From DASQFD01 sp035633255 (GTDB taxonomy: Bacteria; Actinomycetota; Actinomycetes; Actinomycetales; Dermatophilaceae), in the NCBI GenBank assembly GCA_035633255.1, contig DASQFD010000104.1, positions 1-51,230 on the forward strand: DNA of 51,230 bases, in the 5' to 3' direction. Made by a program: the position numbers and the translations under genes. Of the stretch, positions 49,561 through 51,230 are shown in pieces; the stretch's first letter is position 1; each line of letters opens with the position of its first letter. The notes under the pieces were generated by a model. The model was given only the letters and a program-made list of their open reading frames with translations, did no database searches and was not told the DNA's origin.

Positions 49561-49785
49561 GTGGCGCGACGGTTCATCCCGCTGGCCGAGGTGTCCGAGG
49601 TCCTGGACATCTCGGCGGCCCAGGCGTACGCCCTGGTCCGCTCGGGCGAGCTGCCGGCGATCAAGGTCGGCGGCCGGGGCCAGTGGCGCGTGGAGACCAC
49701 CGAGCTCGAGGCCTACATCGAGCGGATGTACACCCGCACCCGGCAGTTCGTCTCCACCCAGCGGGACGAGCACCCGCCGGCCTGA
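49561..49785 (+). CDS. Small helix-turn-helix (excisionase/BldC-like) DNA-binding protein
   Basis: The product is 74 residues from GTG. FIPLAEVSEVLDISAAQAYALVRSGELPAIKVGGRGQWRV is a winged helix of the MerR-like/excisionase class, with the wing GGRGQWRV, then a helix (TTELEAYIERMYTRTRQFV). It resembles BldC-type regulators, which bind DNA in head-to-tail arrays. It is divergent from the SAF-domain gene, with the promoters in a gap of about 140 bp, so it may control the pilus genes (inference). Confidence 0.9.
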   Translation: MARRFIPLAEVSEVLDISAAQAYALVRSGELPAIKVGGRGQWRVETTELEAYIERMYTRTRQFVSTQRDEHPPA

Positions 49786-49861
49786 GATCCGGGGCACGCG
49801 GCCGGTCCGTGGCGTTCCGTGACGTCCGGGGTCACGGGCCGGCGCCGGTCGGTCTCCCTCC

Positions 49862-49890
49862 GGCCGACTCCACCTCAGGCCGACTCCACC
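49862..49890. repeat. Duplicated 3' end at a stop codon
   Basis: GGCCGACTCCACC occurs at 49862 and 49878, 16 bp apart. The right copy encodes Val-Glu-Ser-Ala, the last residues of the 49875 gene, and the left copy repeats that coding sequence just past the TGA. Confidence 0.85.
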
Positions 49891-50423
49891 CAGACGACGG
49901 CGGAGAACGGGACGGTGCGCACCGCGATGACGTTCCCCGCGCGCCGGGGCTCGTCGAGCGGGTGCTCGGCCAGGTCGAGGTGATCGGCCCCCACCAAGTT
50001 TATCGTGCCGGTCAGGGTCGTCCCGGCGAGGTCCACCAGGGTGACGCGGGCACGGTCACGAGCCAGTGCGCGCAGGGCGTGGCCGAGGGAGAAGCGCCGC
50101 GCCATCCGGTCCTGCCCGGTCCGCACCGCCAGACCGGTGACCCCGGCGAGCGCCGCGGCCGGGACCAGCAGCTCGGTGGTGCGCGGGGACCGGGGTCGCA
50201 GCAGCAGCCAGTCGGCGCCGACGTCGACCAGCTCCGCCGCGACGGCGCGACCGTCGACGAGCCGCACCTCCAGTCGGGTCCCGCGGTGGGCGAGGAGCCG
50301 GTCCAGCAGCGCCACGGTGGCCAGCTCCCGGCGGGTCCGGTCGGCGACCTCGGCGTCCAGCTCGCGGCGCTCCTCCGCGTCCGACTGGCCCTCGAGATCG
50401 GCGAACAGGCCCTCCCACCGCAT
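49875..50423 (-). CDS. Conserved-looking actinobacterial protein of unknown function
   Basis: The product is 182 residues. An N-terminal acidic helix (MRWEGLFADLEGQ...EERRELDAEVADRTRREL) is followed by two similar beta-rich blocks: VRLVDGRAVAAELVDVGADWLLLRP and VTLVDLAGTTLTGTINLVGADHLDLAE, which resemble short barrel folds such as Sm-like proteins (inference). The opening WEGLFADLEGQ pattern is common in actinobacteria. ATG 50423 has TAGGGT 6 nt upstream and is probably leaderless. It is divergent from the LysM gene. Confidence 0.82.
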   Translation of the reverse strand: MRWEGLFADLEGQSDAEERRELDAEVADRTRRELATVALLDRLLAHRGTRLEVRLVDGRAVAAELVDVGADWLLLRPRSPRTTELLVPAAALAGVTGLAVRTGQDRMARRFSLGHALRALARDRARVTLVDLAGTTLTGTINLVGADHLDLAEHPLDEPRRAGNVIAVRTVPFSAVVWVESA

Positions 50424-50429
50424 GCCTGG

Positions 50430-50435
50430 ACCCTA
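50430..50435 (-). promoter_or_regulatory. -10-like hexamer of the leaderless 49875 gene
   Basis: TAGGGT on the minus strand ends 6 nt before ATG 50423. Confidence 0.55.
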
Positions 50436-50473
50436 CCGTCATCGCTCCGGTTGTGGCATCGATCGCTACCATC

Positions 50474-50479
50474 TAACAT
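50474..50479 (+). promoter_or_regulatory. -10-like hexamer of the leaderless LysM gene
   Basis: TAACAT ends 7 nt before ATG 50487, in the only distinctly AT-rich patch of this end of the window. Confidence 0.55.
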
Positions 50480-50486
50480 CAAACGC

Positions 50487-51230
50487 ATGCAAAGGCCACC
50501 AAACGAGCCCCAACGCCTAGAAACGGCCGCGGCGCCGAACCGTCCGGCCGGGCCCGCCGGCCCGCGCGTGGCTGGCGTCGGCCTGGGTGTCGTGGCCTCG
50601 TGCGGGCTCGTCGCCGCCTGGGCCGAGGCGGTGTGCCGCCCCGCGGTGGCCGCCGTGTCCGTCCCCGGGCCGGCCACCCCCGCAGCTGCGCTGACCGCCT
50701 CCCTCGCCGTGGCGGCGCTCCTGCTCGGCTCGTGGGTGACGCTCGGCGCCGCCCTGGAGGTCCTCACCGTCCTTCCCGGAAGGGCCGGGACCGCGGCCGG
50801 GCGATGGTCGGCGAGAGTCGGTCCGCCCCTGGTCCGCCGCGGGGTCGCGGTGCTCCTCGGTGCCGGCCTCGCGGCGTCGGCGGGGTCGGCGGCGTCGGCC
50901 GGGACGGCCGGGGCCTCGGTCGCCTGGCCGGAGCCCGGCTTCCGGCCACCGGGGGCCGTCAGCGCGCCGGCCGCTCCGCCGTCCGCCCCCGGCGGCACTG
51001 ACGCGCCCACCGCCACGACGGCCACCGCCATGCCGCCCTCCGCCCCCGGCGGAACCCACACGCCCACCGCTTCCAGTGTCAGCGCGACCCCGGCGCCGGG
51101 CTGGACGCCCACCACGCCGCCCGTCCGCCCGCAGCCCACGACCTCGCTGCTCACCCGCACCCGGGAGCCCCGGACCGAGGAGGAGGTGGTCGTCCGGCGT
51201 GGCGACACCCTGTGGACCATCGCCGCCCGC
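50487..51230 (+). CDS. LysM-domain membrane/exported protein (3' truncated by window edge)
   Basis: The frame is open from ATG 50487 to the window end, 248 codons. It starts MQRPPNEPQRLETAAA, has three hydrophobic stretches (VGLGVVASCGLVAAW; ALTASLAVAALLLGSWVTLGAAL; RRGVAVLLGAGLAASAGSAA), a long Pro/Thr/Ala-rich linker with two SAPGGT copies, and ends inside a LysM motif: VVVRRGDTLWTIAAR. LysM domains bind peptidoglycan, so this is probably a wall-associated protein. TAACAT lies 7 nt upstream of the ATG, and no Shine-Dalgarno is seen. Its C-terminus is outside the window. Confidence 0.85.
   Translation, partial: MQRPPNEPQRLETAAAPNRPAGPAGPRVAGVGLGVVASCGLVAAWAEAVCRPAVAAVSVPGPATPAAALTASLAVAALLLGSWVTLGAALEVLTVLPGRAGTAAGRWSARVGPPLVRRGVAVLLGAGLAASAGSAASAGTAGASVAWPEPGFRPPGAVSAPAAPPSAPGGTDAPTATTATAMPPSAPGGTHTPTASSVSATPAPGWTPTTPPVRPQPTTSLLTRTREPRTEEEVVVRRGDTLWTIAAR

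Overview
The window looks like chromosomal DNA of a very GC-rich actinobacterium, most likely a Micrococcales member near Intrasporangiaceae/Ornithinimicrobiaceae (this placement is inference). The reasons are the base composition, many GTG starts, many genes with a -10 hexamer 6-8 nt upstream of the start and no Shine-Dalgarno sequence, the WhiB1/PdtaS pair, an NAD-dependent glutamate dehydrogenase of the large class, and a prfB-ftsE-ftsX-smpB-ssrA neighbourhood. I see no insertion sequence, prophage, CRISPR array, rRNA or tRNA; the only RNA gene I recognise is tmRNA.

Layout. 1-7.9 kb is a tyrosine/homogentisate catabolism cluster (hmgA, an unrecognised protein coupled to fahA, fahA, hpd, a divergent Lrp-type regulator) with dinB and an RDD membrane protein interleaved. 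8-15 kb holds an SF2 helicase, a secreted M43 metalloprotease, a DUF3039 protein, YqgE, a DEAD-box RNA helicase, a VanZ-like protein and a membrane protein with an acetyltransferase-like tail. 15-18.6 kb has pyruvate phosphate dikinase, with an unusual repeat-bearing leader, and a PAP2 phosphatase. 18.7-25.1 kb is the conserved ribosome-rescue and cell-division block: ssrA, a CsbD protein, smpB, a coiled-coil M23 endopeptidase, ftsX, ftsE, a small unknown gene and prfB. 25.2-29.9 kb is a Tad/Flp pilus operon (tadA-tadB-tadC, pilin-like, two TadE-like, one TadG-like). 30.1-34.5 kb is a large FHA-FtsK/SpoIIIE ATPase of the type VII secretion kind. 35-43.6 kb has whiB1, pdtaS, NAD-glutamate dehydrogenase, two small helical proteins and a DUF2505 protein. 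43.6-51.2 kb has pruA, a DUF6912 protein, a WS/DGAT acyltransferase, a CpaE-like ATPase and SAF/CpaB protein that probably belong with the Tad system, a BldC-like HTH protein, an unknown protein and the start of a LysM protein cut off by the window end.

Most interesting points. (1) tadC carries an in-frame amber codon where a glutamine is expected, with the normal last membrane segment still readable downstream. (2) The fahA-coupled unknown protein sits where the maleylacetoacetate isomerase gene of this pathway would be expected. (3) A roughly 26-bp-arm palindrome follows dinB. (4) Short tandem arrays repeatedly sit at or just past stop codons, some being copies of the gene's own 3' end. (5) The heptamer GGCATAC/GTATGCC is clearly over-represented. 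(6) The ppdK leader has three TAGTAGAC copies at exact 14-bp spacing beside an inverted repeat. (7) A CRP-type site lies upstream of whiB1.

Coordinates and translations were read by eye; family names rest on motif recognition, not on database searches.
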